Counted from the stretch's first letter, positions 12,537-25,620 are shown. The stretch is DNA of 64,000 nucleotides from Corylus avellana (GCF_901000735.1 NC_081546.1:24465009-24529008), one strand, 5' to 3'. Translations and numbers: made by a program. The notes: a model not told the origin generated them from the letters alone.

Positions 12537-13242
12537 TCGCCTCCTCTCAGTGAAGCCAGCCACCTGTATTTGTGATTGATGGCTCACACTCCCTGTTTCT
12601 ACTGGAGTGAAAACGGCAGCGGCTCAATTTTTCAGTTCTGTTAGGATTTTTTTGCTTTTCTTCTTTGTTTTTGGCCAGTAGTTCATGGCTACTAATTTTA
12701 TTTATATTTTCAAGCCTATACTTTATGAGGTGATGGTAAAAAATAGTAAAAAATTATCATTAAATTTAAAATTCAATAACCATTTATTTAAAATTAAATG
12801 GTAATTTTTACTGCCACATTAAGGAGTATGCAATTGAAACTGCGTGAGTGAGTTTATAGAATTTCAATTTCAATCAAAATCTTTTTGCTTTTCTTCTTCA
12901 AATATTGTATATGTTGTTATTGCCGGGTCACAAATACTAATATTTTATTTTTAGTTAAAAAAATAATAATAATTGTACCTTTTTTTACCTTAAAATTTTT
13001 TTTTCCGTCTAAATTTGGAGGGGCATGGCCTATACCGCCCACCCATTCCTCCATCCATACTGACACGTGTTAGTAAGTTGTAAAATAATTGTATTGTGTA
13101 AGGGCTAAATTATAATTTTTTGCTTAGGGTCCAAACTTATGTAAATAAGTAAATGCATGGATATATATAGTTCGTCTCTGTGTGTGTGCTCGTGTTTATG
13201 TAAAAACAAAACAGATAAGTCTTAAATTTATTTTCATACTTA
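12537..13242. other. Upstream region of the YaaW-like gene
   Basis: About 700 bases without an open frame or a repeat I can name. The part next to the start codon (12537-12660) must hold the 5' leader and promoter. I see no distinctive promoter motif. Confidence 0.5.
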
Positions 13243-13586
13243 GGGTCCATTTAGAATTGGAATTTCAATAAGTGTAATTTTAAAAATTGTGTTTCTAAAA
13301 ATTGTGTTTTTGAAATTGATACTTTATAAAATCGCAAATGTGTTTGGTAAAACATATTAAAAAGTAATTTTTATCAAATATTTGTTATTCGAAATCGTGA
13401 TTTTGGTTTAAATTCGCTATTTTTCAAATAAGTACCTCATAGCATGCTTATAGAAATCGCATTTTTTTTTTTTTCTATTTTAGATTAAGTACTTTTTAAA
13501 TTACAATGCCAAACACTTTACGTTTTGCGATATCTTTTAAAAACGCAGATTATTCTTACCAAAAAATCGTAATTTCAAACGTACCC
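13243..13586. mobile_element. Tourist-like MITE (TTA target site), 344 bp
   Basis: Terminal inverted repeats GGGTCCATTTAGAATT and, on the minus strand, GGGTACGTTTGAAATT. TTA directly flanks both ends (13240-13242 and 13587-13589). A 3-bp TWA duplication with GGG-starting ends is typical of PIF/Harbinger-derived Tourist elements. Confidence 0.7.
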
Positions 13587-14246
13587 TTAGTCATAAGTCA
13601 TAACTATTTATAAAATGTACATGTTTATAAAATCATCTTTCAAAATAACTTTCATTTCAAATACAAAAGTTTTCTAGTTTACCATGGACATGTAAAAAAA
13701 AATTCAGAAAAGGACTTGGCATCTACTTCAAGTTATGCTTGACGACCGTTTTCATTAAATAAAATCCATCTATTATCATCTTTGTAGTGAAATCTTTAAC
13801 AAATTTCTCTCGGTATAAATTACCAAAAGTCGTCATTGACATTGTCATAGTAGTAAAAAAAAAATATTTTTATAATAACATTAAAAAAAAAAAAAAAAAA
13901 AAATTGGGTTACCAAGGACCCAACTATTAAGGTAGGTCCACCCCTGCGGTAAGTACTAACTACTAGGTACCAATTTCATTTAGCTAGTTTATCCTTTTAT
14001 TACATTAAAAGGTCACTTGAGTTTTAAAAGTACCAAATTAAATTCTCGCATTTCACATTTATTAAAATGATCCTTTCATCTAGAACAGGATCTCTCCAGA
14101 ACTGGAGAATATTCAATTCATGGCTAGAATTTCATCTCAGAAATCTTATGGCCACAAATGGGACATATATCCCACTAATAAAAATAATAATAAAATATTA
14201 TTTTAAATTTTTTTTAAAAAAAAATTAATAAAAATTTAAGAAAAAG

Positions 14247-14520
14247 NNNNNNNNNNNNNNNNNNNNNNNNNNNNNNNNNNNNNNNNNNNNNNNNNNNNNN
14301 NNNNNNNNNNNNNNNNNNNNNNNNNNNNNNNNNNNNNNNNNNNNNNNNNNNNNNNNNNNNNNNNNNNNNNNNNNNNNNNNNNNNNNNNNNNNNNNNNNNN
14401 NNNNNNNNNNNNNNNNNNNNNNNNNNNNNNNNNNNNNNNNNNNNNNNNNNNNNNNNNNNNNNNNNNNNNNNNNNNNNNNNNNNNNNNNNNNNNNNNNNNN
14501 NNNNNNNNNNNNNNNNNNNN
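14247..14520. other. Assembly gap (274 N)
   Basis: A run of 274 N directly before the GC-rich array. Its non-round length suggests an estimated gap, probably unresolved repeat units. Confidence 0.99.
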
Positions 14521-14719
14521 GGCCGGCCATCCGCATTTTGGGTAGGGGGTGGCCGAACCACCCCCATGGCCTATGGGGGTGGCCGAACCACCCCCATCTT
14601 GCAAAAAGGGGGTGGCCAAACCACCCCCAAGAGCCTTGGGGGTGGCTCGGCCACCCCCTTTCGGGTAAGGGGTGGCTTCAGCCACCCCAGACCGGCCGGT
14701 CTAGGGTGGCCGAAGCCAC
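14521..14719. repeat. GC-rich palindromic minisatellite
   Basis: Tandem, partly inverted copies of a ~20-30-base unit built from GGGGGTGGCC and its partner ACCACCCCC, separated by short variable spacers. Each unit can form a hairpin. The open frames across it on both strands are by-products of the repeat and not genes. Confidence 0.85.
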
Positions 14720-15522
14720 CTCTTATTTTTATTAGTGAGATATGTGTCCTATTTGTGGTCATAAAATTTTTTAGATGAAATCCTAACCATGAACTGGAGA
14801 AGATCATGTTCCCTTTCATCTATATGTCATCTAAAAAATTAATGAAAATTTTGCCACATGTACGGAACTCCATTTAAGAGCTATAAAATATTGCCACGTG
14901 TTTATTATTGCCACCTCAACATATCACTATAAAAAAAAAAAAACATGAAGGGATGATTATGGTTCAAAAACACCAATCGCACTTATACCCGACAGATTAA
15001 AACCATTACATTTTATATAAATTTTGTCTGCAGTTCATCTTTAGCTAAACCAAATAATCTGTTCTGGCCCAAAAACATGTATTGTTTATAAGGAATTAAT
15101 GAATTATCGAGGTTTTATTTTTTTTTTGTGTTTGGCTGGCGTAATCATCCATGGATAGAAAATTGAACAGGGCCAAATGAACTCTTGGCCATCCCTTTTC
15201 CTTTTTACGCGGTTGGCTTTTTCTTTCCACGTGGGCATATATACCAGTGAGAGATTATAAGAATAGAAGGTAGAAGGTATTAAAAGAATATATATTGCAA
15301 AGTCTTGACTTTGAGTAATGATACAAACTCTTTCCTTCTCTCCGAACCCTCAAGCATATTGTTATAATATGGGGATGATCTGCTCTTGAACCCTGCTTCT
15401 GGTTTGAATACCCAAGGCACTACAAAACTACCCATGATGCCTTTCTCTACAAAACGCCTACGGAAAAAGTGAGGAAAAAAAAAAAGACACATACCAGATG
15501 CCTCCCGGCAAGGATCAACTAA

Positions 15523-18500
15523 CTACTCACACTTGATGGACCGGTAAATGTGACGGACGAATAGCAAAGCTGCACGGAAACCTACGGCTCCAAGCATGAG
15601 GAAGAAACCATAGCAGATGCAAGCCATGTATCCAAAGAAAAATGAGGTCTGCATGAATCCGGACATATCGGAGCGTGCGTAGTAGTAATATAGGCAGTAG
15701 GCATAGATAAATATGCCAGTCGATCCACCGCAAACAAAAGATCTGAAACAGATGAATAAACAGAGGAAGAACAAACAATAGATGTGAATATAAGAGGAAG
15801 AACAAACATTAGAGAAGCAATAGACCATTCGAAGTAAACAACAGATTAAGACAAGACGGAAAAAAGGATTAGTAGTTTAAAGTCCAGATAACATTTAAAT
15901 TTTTTTATAAGTAATCAAAATATTATTAAAAGCCTAAATAAAATGGGGGTGATTACCTCCACCACCACTCGTGGTCCTCGGCAGCAAGTTGGAAGTATGT
16001 TAGCGCCACAGTAATGAAAGCAGTAACTATCAGGAGAATTATAAAGACGATAAACAAGATGCTGTAGATGGTATAGATCCTGTGACCCCAGACACTAGCA
16101 AATATGTAGTAAAGTTCAATGTATATAGCACTGAAAGGCAGAAAGCCTGCCATTGCCATCTGTGGAATTGATCCGCGGTACCATGGCAAAGCTGGAATCT
16201 CTCGGGGATATTTGGTGGTGCGGCAAGGAGCTTGGAATTCAGCCTTGCTATTCTTCCCAGCAATCCCACCCAATACCAGTAAAGGTGATGTTACAAGTGA
16301 CCATATAAGAACTATCACGACAATAGTGCCAAATGGGAGAGCAGCAGTGGCATTATAAGTAATTGCAACAGTATTCAGAAAGCAGAACATAAGAAACAAA
16401 GGTCCACAAAAGAGGCATCCTGTCAACAACAGATTCCTAACCTGTCATACCAAAAAATTTGTTGAGTATTCATATGTGAGTATAGAAAGGTCAAGTTTCA
16501 TATTGAAAAAATGTGGTATGTGTGAACGGTTAATATAGCACACGTATACACGCAAATCCATAAACTTAAACTTTTGGGTTAAGTTTTCTCCTAACATGTT
16601 ATATTATGATCTCACTGTAAGAATCTCAAGATGATCATTTCCCTAACAATTTGCATCAAAGCCTATAGTGACATGCAGTATGGTGGATGATGGCAGTGAC
16701 TTTTGCTGTTTGGAGCGGGAATGATGCGCATGCATGGATGGTCGGTTCTTTTTGTGGTAGGAGTAGGGACATAACAGATGCACGGCACGGATAAAATCTA
16801 CATGGCCCACACAAGTAATCGTAAAAAGGGTCCATAAGATTGATAAAACTTCCATTCAAGGGAGAGTATATTAATGTGGTGACAGCCTCACACGATAGTA
16901 GAAGATATTAAGTATACACAGATAATTATAGAAAAGTTAAGTCCCGCATTAGAAAAATGTGGCATGTATGAATGATTTATATAGCATAGTTAGGCCAAAT
17001 TCATAAGCTTAAGCTTTTGGGTAAAGTTGTATCCCAACATGCTATATTATGGTCTCATTAGAAGAGTCCTACGATGCTAATCTCCTTAAGAAGATTGAAT
17101 ATCATAGAAATGAAACAAGTACAAATTTAATGGATGTCATTTCAAAATCAAAACTCTTTGAAGAATGAATTTATCAGCACATACCCAGTTCGTTCCCTCT
17201 AGCTGGCTATAAAAGGAGGTTGCAACATAGCCTGCAATTCCTGACGTGAGTGCATATATGACAACCAGTGCAGTAAATAGAGCCCCTCGGTTGTATGGGT
17301 AAAAGACACCAACAAGTGCTAGTATAAAAATGAATACCGTACTGCATGAAAAGCATAAATACCATATTAGTGAAATATTACACAACAATAACGTGTATTT
17401 GTATGAGAAACCTCCTAAAATGAGCTTCTGTGCTATTAAACAGCCTGATGAAAAAGCAACTTACAGAGTAAATAGTTGGGTCCCAGAACCAAGGGCAGCT
17501 GCAAATAGAGACTTGTACTTGGGGTACCTGAACACATCTCCATGGATGTATTTCCATCCGGTCTCTTCCTGGTCTTCAGCCGCTTCCTCATCATGGGCAT
17601 ATCTTTTATAGAGAAACAAAAGAACTTAATAATGAGTGCAGAAAGAAAATGCACACCCTAGTACACTCAGAGTAAACAGGCAGATCCTAAAACAAAGATG
17701 GATTTCAAAATAATCCTTACTTGACAAAATCATTCTTAAGGACTCGCATGAGAATTGTGGCGAGAAACCCAGTTAGAAGAAGCACTGTCACACATGAATT
17801 TATAATGGAGAACCAATGGATCTCCAGATGATGAGGAAGCGAAGAAGACTGTGAGTACTTATCCATCCTCTTCTCAAAGGGAGTGTTTGTTTCCTTCCAT
17901 TTCACAGTATACAAAAATTCCACATCAACTTCTTTATCCTCCGTAAGATCCACAAGGGCATGTTGTTCTGTTTGAACGGTGATTTCAATCACCCGGTCCT
18001 TGTTATAATAGATAATAAAGTGAATATGCTTATAAAGATAATATCTATACTCGCTTGGGTCTTTGTTTTCCTTGTCGACCTTCCCTATGAAACCCCATAT
18101 AGGTAAGTCATCGTAATACATTTGAAAGTAGTAGTCCTTGTCAACGGCAGCTCGGAACTGGCCCACTTCTTTTTTTGAGAGTGTTTTCTTGCAAACAACC
18201 TCAGAGTCTTTCTCACTTCGGAAATCAAGTTTGTAGGGGGCGCTGACTAAACGATCACCATTTAGCACTTCGCCAAGAGCTTCCTTTTTCTCTTTGAAAT
18301 GATCTGCAATTCGGATCCAACTAATTAAACAAGTTCCTTAGGAACTGCTGAAAAATATACTAAATTGAACTAATGCAAACCTGGAGCACAGAAGGGGAGA
18401 TCAAAATAGCGATATGTTTCACTGCAAGAGAGAAAAATAAAAGAAACACATTAGCCCATCTGGAACACAAAATCTCCTCACATTCAAAGAATCAAACATT

Positions 18501-19412
18501 GAACTAACCACTGTTCGATTAAACATGAATACACTTCTTGACGAACAAACAATAACCAGCCATCCCAAAATTTTATAGACTACCAGATCCAGCTCTAGGA
18601 TCAAATAATAGTCAAATTTATAGCCAAAAAAAAAATGGAAATCCATGCTCCACATCAACACTCTCAAACAAACAATTCTCCATATCTCCCAGCTATGCAT
18701 GCAACAAATACATTACACTCTGTTTGTTAGCCCAGGAAATTATATTTTAAGACAAGAACCCTAAACAGACAAATAAATCTGGAATAATTGTTTTGGCTTC
18801 CACACCTCAATCGGGTTGCTTGCTATTCATTTATAGAAGTATTATTTACCAAAAATCTTATCAACAAATCTATCTGTATACGTGCGATTACACAGATTAT
18901 CTAAACATTTGAATTGCTCTTCTTATCTTCTATCTTCTTTATCTTTCTGTTAACAGCTCCCACATTATCCGTAGGAATGGTTTGATGATCATCCTCATCT
19001 GGTTTCGTTTGAACCGTGGATGAGGATGATTGTGCTGTAATAAACCCGATCCCAAATCTCATGACTTTGTCGGAGCAAAAACATTATAGTAAACCTAAGC
19101 TTCGAAAACCATATCTTACTAAAACATTAAAACCAAAACACGTTGTTTTCTCACATTTCAACTCAATTATTTCTATGTGCTAAGAATCAGCTCAGATCCA
19201 GCTGGAACAACACCAAGAAAGTCACGGATCGAGCTCCAAAGGGCTTAGAACAATGCTTACCTGGGATTGTGAAATGGCCCGACCTTGTTCGCATAGAGAG
19301 GCACCGGGTCTCCTTCCTTGTACCGGTGATCCGATGCATCCGAACTCACCTGATTGGCGCCCAGCAGCACCACCAAGGCGATGACCGCCACCGCCACCAT
19401 AGTCCTCTCCAT
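15523..19412 (-). CDS. Transmembrane 9 superfamily (EMP70/TMN) protein, 7 exons, 591 aa
   Basis: Exons on the minus strand: 19261-19412, 18381-18421, 17721-18303, 17465-17602, 17185-17341, 15957-16441, 15523-15742. The frame is continuous over 1776 nt. The protein has a signal peptide (hydrophobic run after MERTMVAVAV), a lumenal EMP70 domain with YRYFDLPFC and a Cys-containing region to about residue 230, then nine predicted membrane spans. Typical family motifs are GWKYIHGDVFR, FYSQLEGTNW and LPWYRG. The C-terminus ends HIYRSIKCE, matching the KXD/E Golgi-retention signal of plant TMN proteins. Length agrees with the shorter TMN group (about 590 aa). Family members reside in Golgi/endosomal membranes and are linked to protein sorting and adhesion. 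The first of two in-frame ATGs (19412) was chosen; 19400 is possible. Confidence 0.95.
16480..17090. repeat. Two diverged copies of an LTR-like fragment in TMN intron 5
   Basis: Two blocks, about 16490-16620 and 16935-17065, share a series of words: GAAAAATGTGG, TATATAGCA, AAGCTTAAGCTTTTGGGT and AACATG(C/T)TATATTATGGTCTCA. A related stretch occurs at 45050-45125, where it runs into ATGATATCAGAGA, close to a Met-tRNA primer site. The copies look like old LTR or TRIM remnants, but I cannot define their ends. Confidence 0.45.
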
Positions 19413-19900
19413 TTCCCACTATCTCTCCAACCCCTCCACGCCCAAACCCTCAACGTACAGAGAAAACCAGAAGAGACTCAGAGAGAGAGAGAGAGAGATC
19501 TGGCTTTGCAATCTGGAGTCTGTTTGGGAGTGAAACGGCAGGGGTTAATTAATAAAACGAGGAGGTCGTTGAAGTCTGGTCCGATCTATCATGTTTTTAA
19601 TTCACACTGAAAGAGATGGAGTGCCACAAACAGACGTGCGATGCCTCACCTAAACGGGGCCGTTTTTGTTTTTTGTTGCCCTCCGACGCGAAGGTGCGAT
19701 TTGGTGTGCGTTTCGATTTCGTTTTCGGTTTCTATTTCTCTCTCTCTGTCGATGTGGAGGCACGTGATTGGTGTGGTTGTGACGTGTAAGGGGGTGTCAG
19801 ATCCGGTGGTTCGGCAGTCAACTCATTGGGATGATCACTACCTTCCTTCCCAATCCCACACGGATCTGACTTTTCTGGTATAGTGAGTGATTCAATATAT
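19413..19900 (-). promoter_or_regulatory. 5' leader and promoter region of the TMN gene
   Basis: The leader directly upstream of the start has a GA-rich microsatellite at about 19479-19498. A G-box core CACGTG lies at 19761-19766, with a CT-rich stretch near 19735. These are common in broadly expressed plant promoters. Transcription start and function are inferred from position only. Confidence 0.4.
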
Positions 19901-22617
19901 GAAAGTTAATGTTAATTGTCCGTTTTTAGGCGACTTAATTTTTAAAAATGTAATTACATATTTGTTTATAATTTGGAATTAAAATTATACGTTTTAAAAA
20001 ATTATATAAATTTTTAAAAATGCACTCTCAAATAATATATTTCTTGCAATTTAGTTTTAAATCACAATTTTACTCTAAGAAATCACATAGCCGTATTTGC
20101 AAGCTCCTTCAACACACTCATTATTGTATTTCTTATTAATAGCCGATTAAACAGCTGAAATATGGTTGTCAATTACAAAACTATCTAAGTCGAATGAGTA
20201 TCGTTTGATCAAAATTACGATCAAGCTGCGATCAAAACCCCATATACCTTATTTCAACCGAGTTAAGGATCGAAGCTCTTGGAACTTTGTACTGAGCAAC
20301 ATCTTGCAAACTCGGTCGAACGAATATTTTATGTCAATCAAACGAAACTTCCTCTCTCAATTCTATTCATGAAATTGTTGGTCGTCTCACCCACGTCAAA
20401 CTTGCAAAATGTGCGTCGAAGGGATATACACACGATTATGACTCGTACAACATACGAGAGTTGAAAGATTTGAGAGAGCTATGTGAAAATAATATTTCTA
20501 AAGAGCAAGAACTTAACTAACAAAATTTCATCCATTTTCATTTTAAATGAATAATATCTATTTCATTTCATGGTCAGGATTTAAAGTTTATACATCTAAC
20601 GGTGTACGTAATAACGCATTATTTAACTTTTTTAAAAAGCATGCCAACATTAACATCATATACACTATTAAATGCACAACTTTAAATTATGACCATAAAA
20701 TATATCATATTTGGGTCGGCCATACCCCGTAACCCTACTCGGTTCCGGCCTGCCAAAGAGCATTGAAGTTATAGTAAACATCTCTTGGTGCTAAATGGCA
20801 TTAAAAAAGAAAAGGTACTCAAATGGGTGAGATAGAGTTTCACAAAACCGACCAAAAGCAACAATTTGAGCTATACAAATTGTATGGAATTGGTCAAGAA
20901 TAAGTAAATTAAGGATAAAGTTTAAGAATCCTAAATAATATCTCACAAAGTAGACCAAATTCAAGGACAGGGAATATGAAATTGTTTTGTTTAATGATGT
21001 TGAAGTTTTGGTGGACATGAAGAGCCCATCATCCCAAGGTCAATTAAGATTCCAATTGTTTGTAGCAACCACGTCGCCTAATTTCCCCTTAAGTCAACAT
21101 GCCAACCACCTGTTGGTTAAAAGCTTTATTGAGGTTAAGTCGTTTTTAATGACATTACAATTTTTAAAAAATAATTAATAAAATAATAATATAAATTTTG
21201 TGTTTCCTTGGCTACAATGTTAAAAATATTGGATTTAAAAAAATTATAAAAAAATAATAAAATAATAAAATAATAATAATAATAAAAAAAAAGATGAAGA
21301 TGAAGAAGAAGCACCACTAAATAACAAATCAATTGTTAAAAGAAATTGAACGAGGCATTTGTAATGCACAACTCACATCTAGGTATTGTTTTAAATCAAT
21401 ACTTGAGTGTATGCACTTGTGTATACTCTAGTACAGTGCAAACCAATCGCGTGTGGCAGTGAACTGTAGGGCGTCTTGATGGTGCATCGTTAATTTTTAG
21501 ACAGTCATGGTTATACGATATGGTGATTTTATATGGATTGTAAAATGCTTATAAGGTAAATCAATGTTTTGATTTACTTTACTATTTGTAAGGTCAATCG
21601 TAAGTTAACTTAAGTTTGATATGCTGTTGAAATTAAGTCATTGTTACTAACAATTATGATCGTAGAATGTCGTAGGGCTCCAATGTATCTTAGAGAAGTG
21701 TTTGCTATAACCCATTGTACCCCAATTATCAAAAATCAATTGGGACAAATATCTTCTTTAAGGAAAGCGACTTTGTAACATCTTATGAACATTTTTTTTT
21801 TTTATGTTTTAAAATTTGATACTTCCATCAAGATCCTCCCCATTTCAAGTTAAATTGAGAGATTATGTTATATGGTCTAAATTCTATTTTATTGCATTTA
21901 GGCTAAAATAATTTTAAAAAAAATATTTTTTAGTGTTTGGTGCGACAGAAAATAATAGTCAACCCAAAAACTTATTCAGTTTAATCAAAAAAGCTTATTT
22001 AATTTTCATAAAATGGTTTATCTTTCTTTTAAAAAAAACCATAAATTTGTTGAGTTTGAGTTTCTCTTTCTCAAATCGTCGGAGTTCATTGGACCACCAT
22101 TGGAAATCGTCGGCGCAAATACTGAAAAATATTTTAAGGAAAATCATTTTTTCACTGAAAATCGTCGAAAATTTTACGTCGAAACAAACATAGTATTAAT
22201 AGTGTATAAAGTATCACATCATTTAAATTTTTTAAAATAGTGTGACAACATATTCCCTATGTTGCAATATATATAATTAAGTCTATAAATTCTATAATAT
22301 GGCCTATAAAATAGATGGTCTCCATATTTCTCTGTGTTTTCTTGTGTAACCAAAAATGCAAGCAACAAGTATCCAACAAGCATTGAAAATCCTAGACATG
22401 CACACCAAAACAAGCCTTTAACAACTTGAGAGGGGACAATGTCACCTAATCCACATAAATTAAGCCTCTCACACCCTACACCCGAAGGGTGTCCCCTTCA
22501 CTCAATTGTCCAAATCGCAAACAATCTGGCCTAGGAATTAGGATACACCAAGCAAATATGACCTGGGATAGACAACAAAAATGGGCCAAAAATAAATCAA
22601 TGCAAAGCAATCCAGTG
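19901..22617. other. Intergenic AT-rich DNA, no gene seen
   Basis: No open frame here resembles a known protein or has a plausible splice structure. The stretch 21915-22190 has ends like a decayed MITE (GTTTGGTGCGACAGAAAAT and TTTTACGTCGAAACAAAC). The rest is unassigned low-complexity sequence. Confidence 0.5.
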
Positions 22618-23062
22618 GGGGTTTGCGATTTTTTTTCTATTCTGCTGAATTGAATTCAAAATTGTAAATAACGATGAGAAAAAAAGAGTTGAGATTATGT
22701 TTGAGTTGTTTGAATAATATAAAATTTTGAATAAAGTTGAAAATTTTTGAGTTGAGTTAAGTATTAATAGTGTCAAATCAACTAAAAAAAGAGAAAAAAA
22801 AATAAAAAAAAAAATTGAGAAGAATTGGGAAGAATCGTCTTTCCAAACAAGTCCTTTCTTCTCAATTCTTCTCAACCTTTTTTTTTTTAGTTGATTTGAC
22901 ACCATTAATATTCAACATAACTCAAAAAATTTCAACTTTATTCAAAATTTTATATTCTTCAAACAACTCAATTTAATCTCAACTCTTTTTTCTCATCGAT
23001 ATTCGTAATTTTGAATTTAGTTTAATAGAAAAATAAAAATAAAAATTCCAACCCAAACAAGC
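22618..23062. mobile_element. Long palindromic foldback MITE, about 445 bp
   Basis: Two arms of about 200 bp (22628-22845 and 22857-23055) are inverted copies at high identity. One example is GTCAAATCAACTAAAAAAA on the left against TTTTTTTAGTTGATTTGAC on the right. The loop is only about 12 bases near 22850, so the sequence could fold into one long hairpin. Exact ends and target duplication are not resolved. Confidence 0.75.
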
Positions 23063-23684
23063 ATGATAACCACCAATTGGTACTAGAAACCACAATTTTT
23101 ATTTCACTATTATTCTACGAGTAACGTAAGAAATTATATTTTTATTTTATAATTATTCCACATCGTTGGCGTGTCAGTCCTAACTAATATTCAACCTAAC
23201 CATTGTTAAAAAAAAAATTGTTCAAGAGTTAGTTGGAACTGTTACATTAATATTGTGAGATAAAAATGTGATATTATTCTTACTTTACTATGTTGATGTG
23301 ACATTGTCAGTCCACCGTTAATTTTTTATTTATTTTTAACTATAACTAATTCAAAGGTGAATTAATAGTGCCGCATCAGTATAGTAGTATAGTGGTGGAA
23401 TAAACATTAGTCCATTTACAATCAACATTTCCAATTTTTTTTTCAAAATAATTGTTTTTTTTTTGGGATATTTTAAGGACCATTAAATTCATTTTTGATA
23501 CTACAGGGAGCAAATTTCAAATCATTTTGATGGACCCATAGTTAATGGATTGTTATAAGTAACACTTGAGTTTAAGATACCCAACATCCTCATACTTAAT
23601 TCCATTTTTCCAACAAAACCTGGAATATGATTGTTTTTATTTCGAGCGAAATGGTGAAGATTCATTTTATGGTTAATATTTTAT

Positions 23685-24372
23685 GGGTAAAGTCCACATA
23701 CCTCCCTCAAACTACCACCCAATTGATAATGTTCCCCCAAACTTTCAATTGTGACAATGTACCCCTCAAACTATCAAAATATTGTAAATATCCCCACCAA
23801 AGCTAGCAAAAAGATCAAAATGCCCCTATATATTTATCAATATGACAAAAATACCTCTAAAATTAAAAAAAAAAAAAAACGAAAATTTTAATTTTTAAAC
23901 GATTTTTTTTAAACCGAAATTTTTATTTTAAAAAAAAAATCAATTTTTATTTTTTTATATTTTTTTAAAATATGTTTTAAAAAATGAAAAATTTATTTTT
24001 TTTAAACAAAAATATTTTAATTTTTTTTAAAAAAAAATGGAAATTTTTATTTAAAAATTATAAAAGAAAACATTTAAAAAAAAAACATAAAAACAAACCA
24101 AAAATTTTCAATTTTTATATTAAAAAAATAAATCGAAATTTTTAAAATTTTTTTTTCTAATAAAAAGATTTTTTTTTATTTTTTTTATTTTAGGTTTTTC
24201 CAGAAATTTTAGTTTTTTAGTTTTTTTTTTTAATTTTTCTAAGGGTAGTTTTGTCAATGAGGGGGACATTGACAATGTTTTGGTAGTTTGGGGGGTACAT
24301 TGTCATAATTTAAAGTTTGGGGAGAACATTGTCAATTGGGTGGCAGTTTGAGAGGGGTAGTAGACTTTTCTC
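23685..24372. mobile_element. Foldback MITE with 9-bp target duplication (MULE-like), 688 bp
   Basis: ATATTTTAT flanks the element at 23676-23684 and 24373-24381. The arms hold inverted copies of a CTCAAACTACCACCCAATTG-like block and CAATGTACCCC. The centre (23860-24200) is a poly-A/poly-T tangle. A smaller relative is in the kinase intron at 35919-36291. Confidence 0.85.
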
Positions 24373-24759
24373 ATATTTTATTTTGTTGCATTTAATGATG
24401 TACATGGCGATGTGGCAACAAATACACAAATAATTCTTTCAAATTAATATAAACCCAAAAAAAAAATGATTTTATTTATACTTTCACTTAAAATATGACA
24501 ACCAGTTGACCATTTAAGACATTTAAGAGGTTCTCAATGCCTTAGCATATGATATCCATTGCGGTCATTCAAGACATTTTGCATACTTGAATAGTTTTAT
24601 TCCCCAAACACTTTAGTAATTGTTTTTTTGCACAACATTCTCAATATGAAGTCACAATAACCTTTCATCAACTGCTATATATCGATTGCTTTTCAAAAGC
24701 AGTTAGGGGTTGCCACTCTCATCAATTAGGGGTGGTCAACCAACTCTCTCACCCTTTGT

Positions 24760-24870
24760 TTTTTTTACATGTCCGAACAAGGGAAGAGTCGAAGAGAAAT
24801 GGGGGTGAAGAATTCAAATTAGTGACATTTGCTTCATGAGGCGTGATCCTCAACGAATTGAATTACTCAT
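24760..24870 (-). mobile_element. Au-like SINE fragment
   Basis: On the minus strand it carries a CGCCTCATGAAGCAAATGTC-like block and CACTAATTTGAATTC, then a CCCTTGTTCGGACATGT block followed by an A-rich tail. This resembles the plant Au SINE as I remember it. The tRNA-like 5' part is decayed. Confidence 0.5.
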
Positions 24871-25045
24871 TGGAGACTAAAACAAGAGTTATATAACATT
24901 AACTGATTGATTTGATGTGTCATATCATTAGTTAATTAGACGATAAGTTAACATAGAGACATGTTTAAAATTGAAGAAAAAAAATAAGAGCTTAATTGTC
25001 GAAATTAAAAACCAAATGATTAAATTGAAATCGCATTAAAATTTT

Positions 25046-25620
25046 AAGTTCCCTTAAGAATCTAATAGGTTAAGGTTCCCTAAGAATCTAAGGTCTATGT
25101 TTTCTCATAACCTAGCAAATTATATTGTTACATGTTTGTGAAATCATTCACGTAACCAATTGGTATAACAACCAGATTGCTTAATGGTAGATCCAAGGGT
25201 GGATTAGATTGACCAACAATTTTCTTGTCTCGTTGCAATAAAACTAAGCAAATAATTAATCACAAACTTTGAGTTTGGAAAATGTTCTAGATTCCCTTAG
25301 AATATAAAAAATATAGGTTCCATTAGAATATAAGATTTAGGTTCCCTCGGAACTTAACAAATTATCACGTTGCGTGTTTGAGAAATCATTTGCATAACAA
25401 ATTGATATCAGAGCCAAGTTGCTCAATGGCAGATTCAATGATGGATCAACTTGAGCAGCAATTTGCTAGGCAATAAAAGTAAACAAAGAATTAATCACAA
25501 ATATTTTGTTTGAAAAAAGTCTTAGGTTTCCTTATAATCTAAAATGTCTAGATTTCCTCATAACCTAACAAATTATCTCGTTACGTGTTTGTGAAATCAT
25601 TCACGCAACAGTATGATCAT
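25046..25620. repeat. Degenerate direct repeat, unit about 210-240 bp, 2.5 copies
   Basis: The same series of words recurs three times: AAATCATT(C/T)(A/G)C near 25141, 25383 and 25594; TAATTAATCACAAA near 25254 and 25490; and GGTT(T)CCCT-type lines before each. The middle copy contains TGATATCAGAGCCAAG, similar to the Met-tRNA primer site of LTR elements. No protein is encoded. Confidence 0.55.

Larger units (their letters stand above)
14095..14815. mobile_element. Foldback element with GC-rich minisatellite core and assembly gap
   Basis: Left arm about 14095-14186 and right arm about 14720-14815 are imperfect inverted repeats of each other. Shared pieces include ATTTCATCT, TTATGGCCACAAA / TTTGTGGTCATAA and TATCCCACTAATAAAAA / TTTTTATTAGTGAGATA. 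Between them lie a 274-N gap (14247-14520) and a GC-rich array. It contrasts sharply with its AT-rich surroundings. I could not fix the target duplication. Confidence 0.7.

Noticed and set aside
14214..14819. Several open frames of 65-149 codons across the GC-rich array
   Set aside because: They are by-products of the minisatellite on both strands and partly run through N.
19143..19610. 155-codon plus-strand open frame
   Set aside because: It is antisense to exon 1 and the leader of the TMN gene, whose minus-strand reading has clear conserved motifs.
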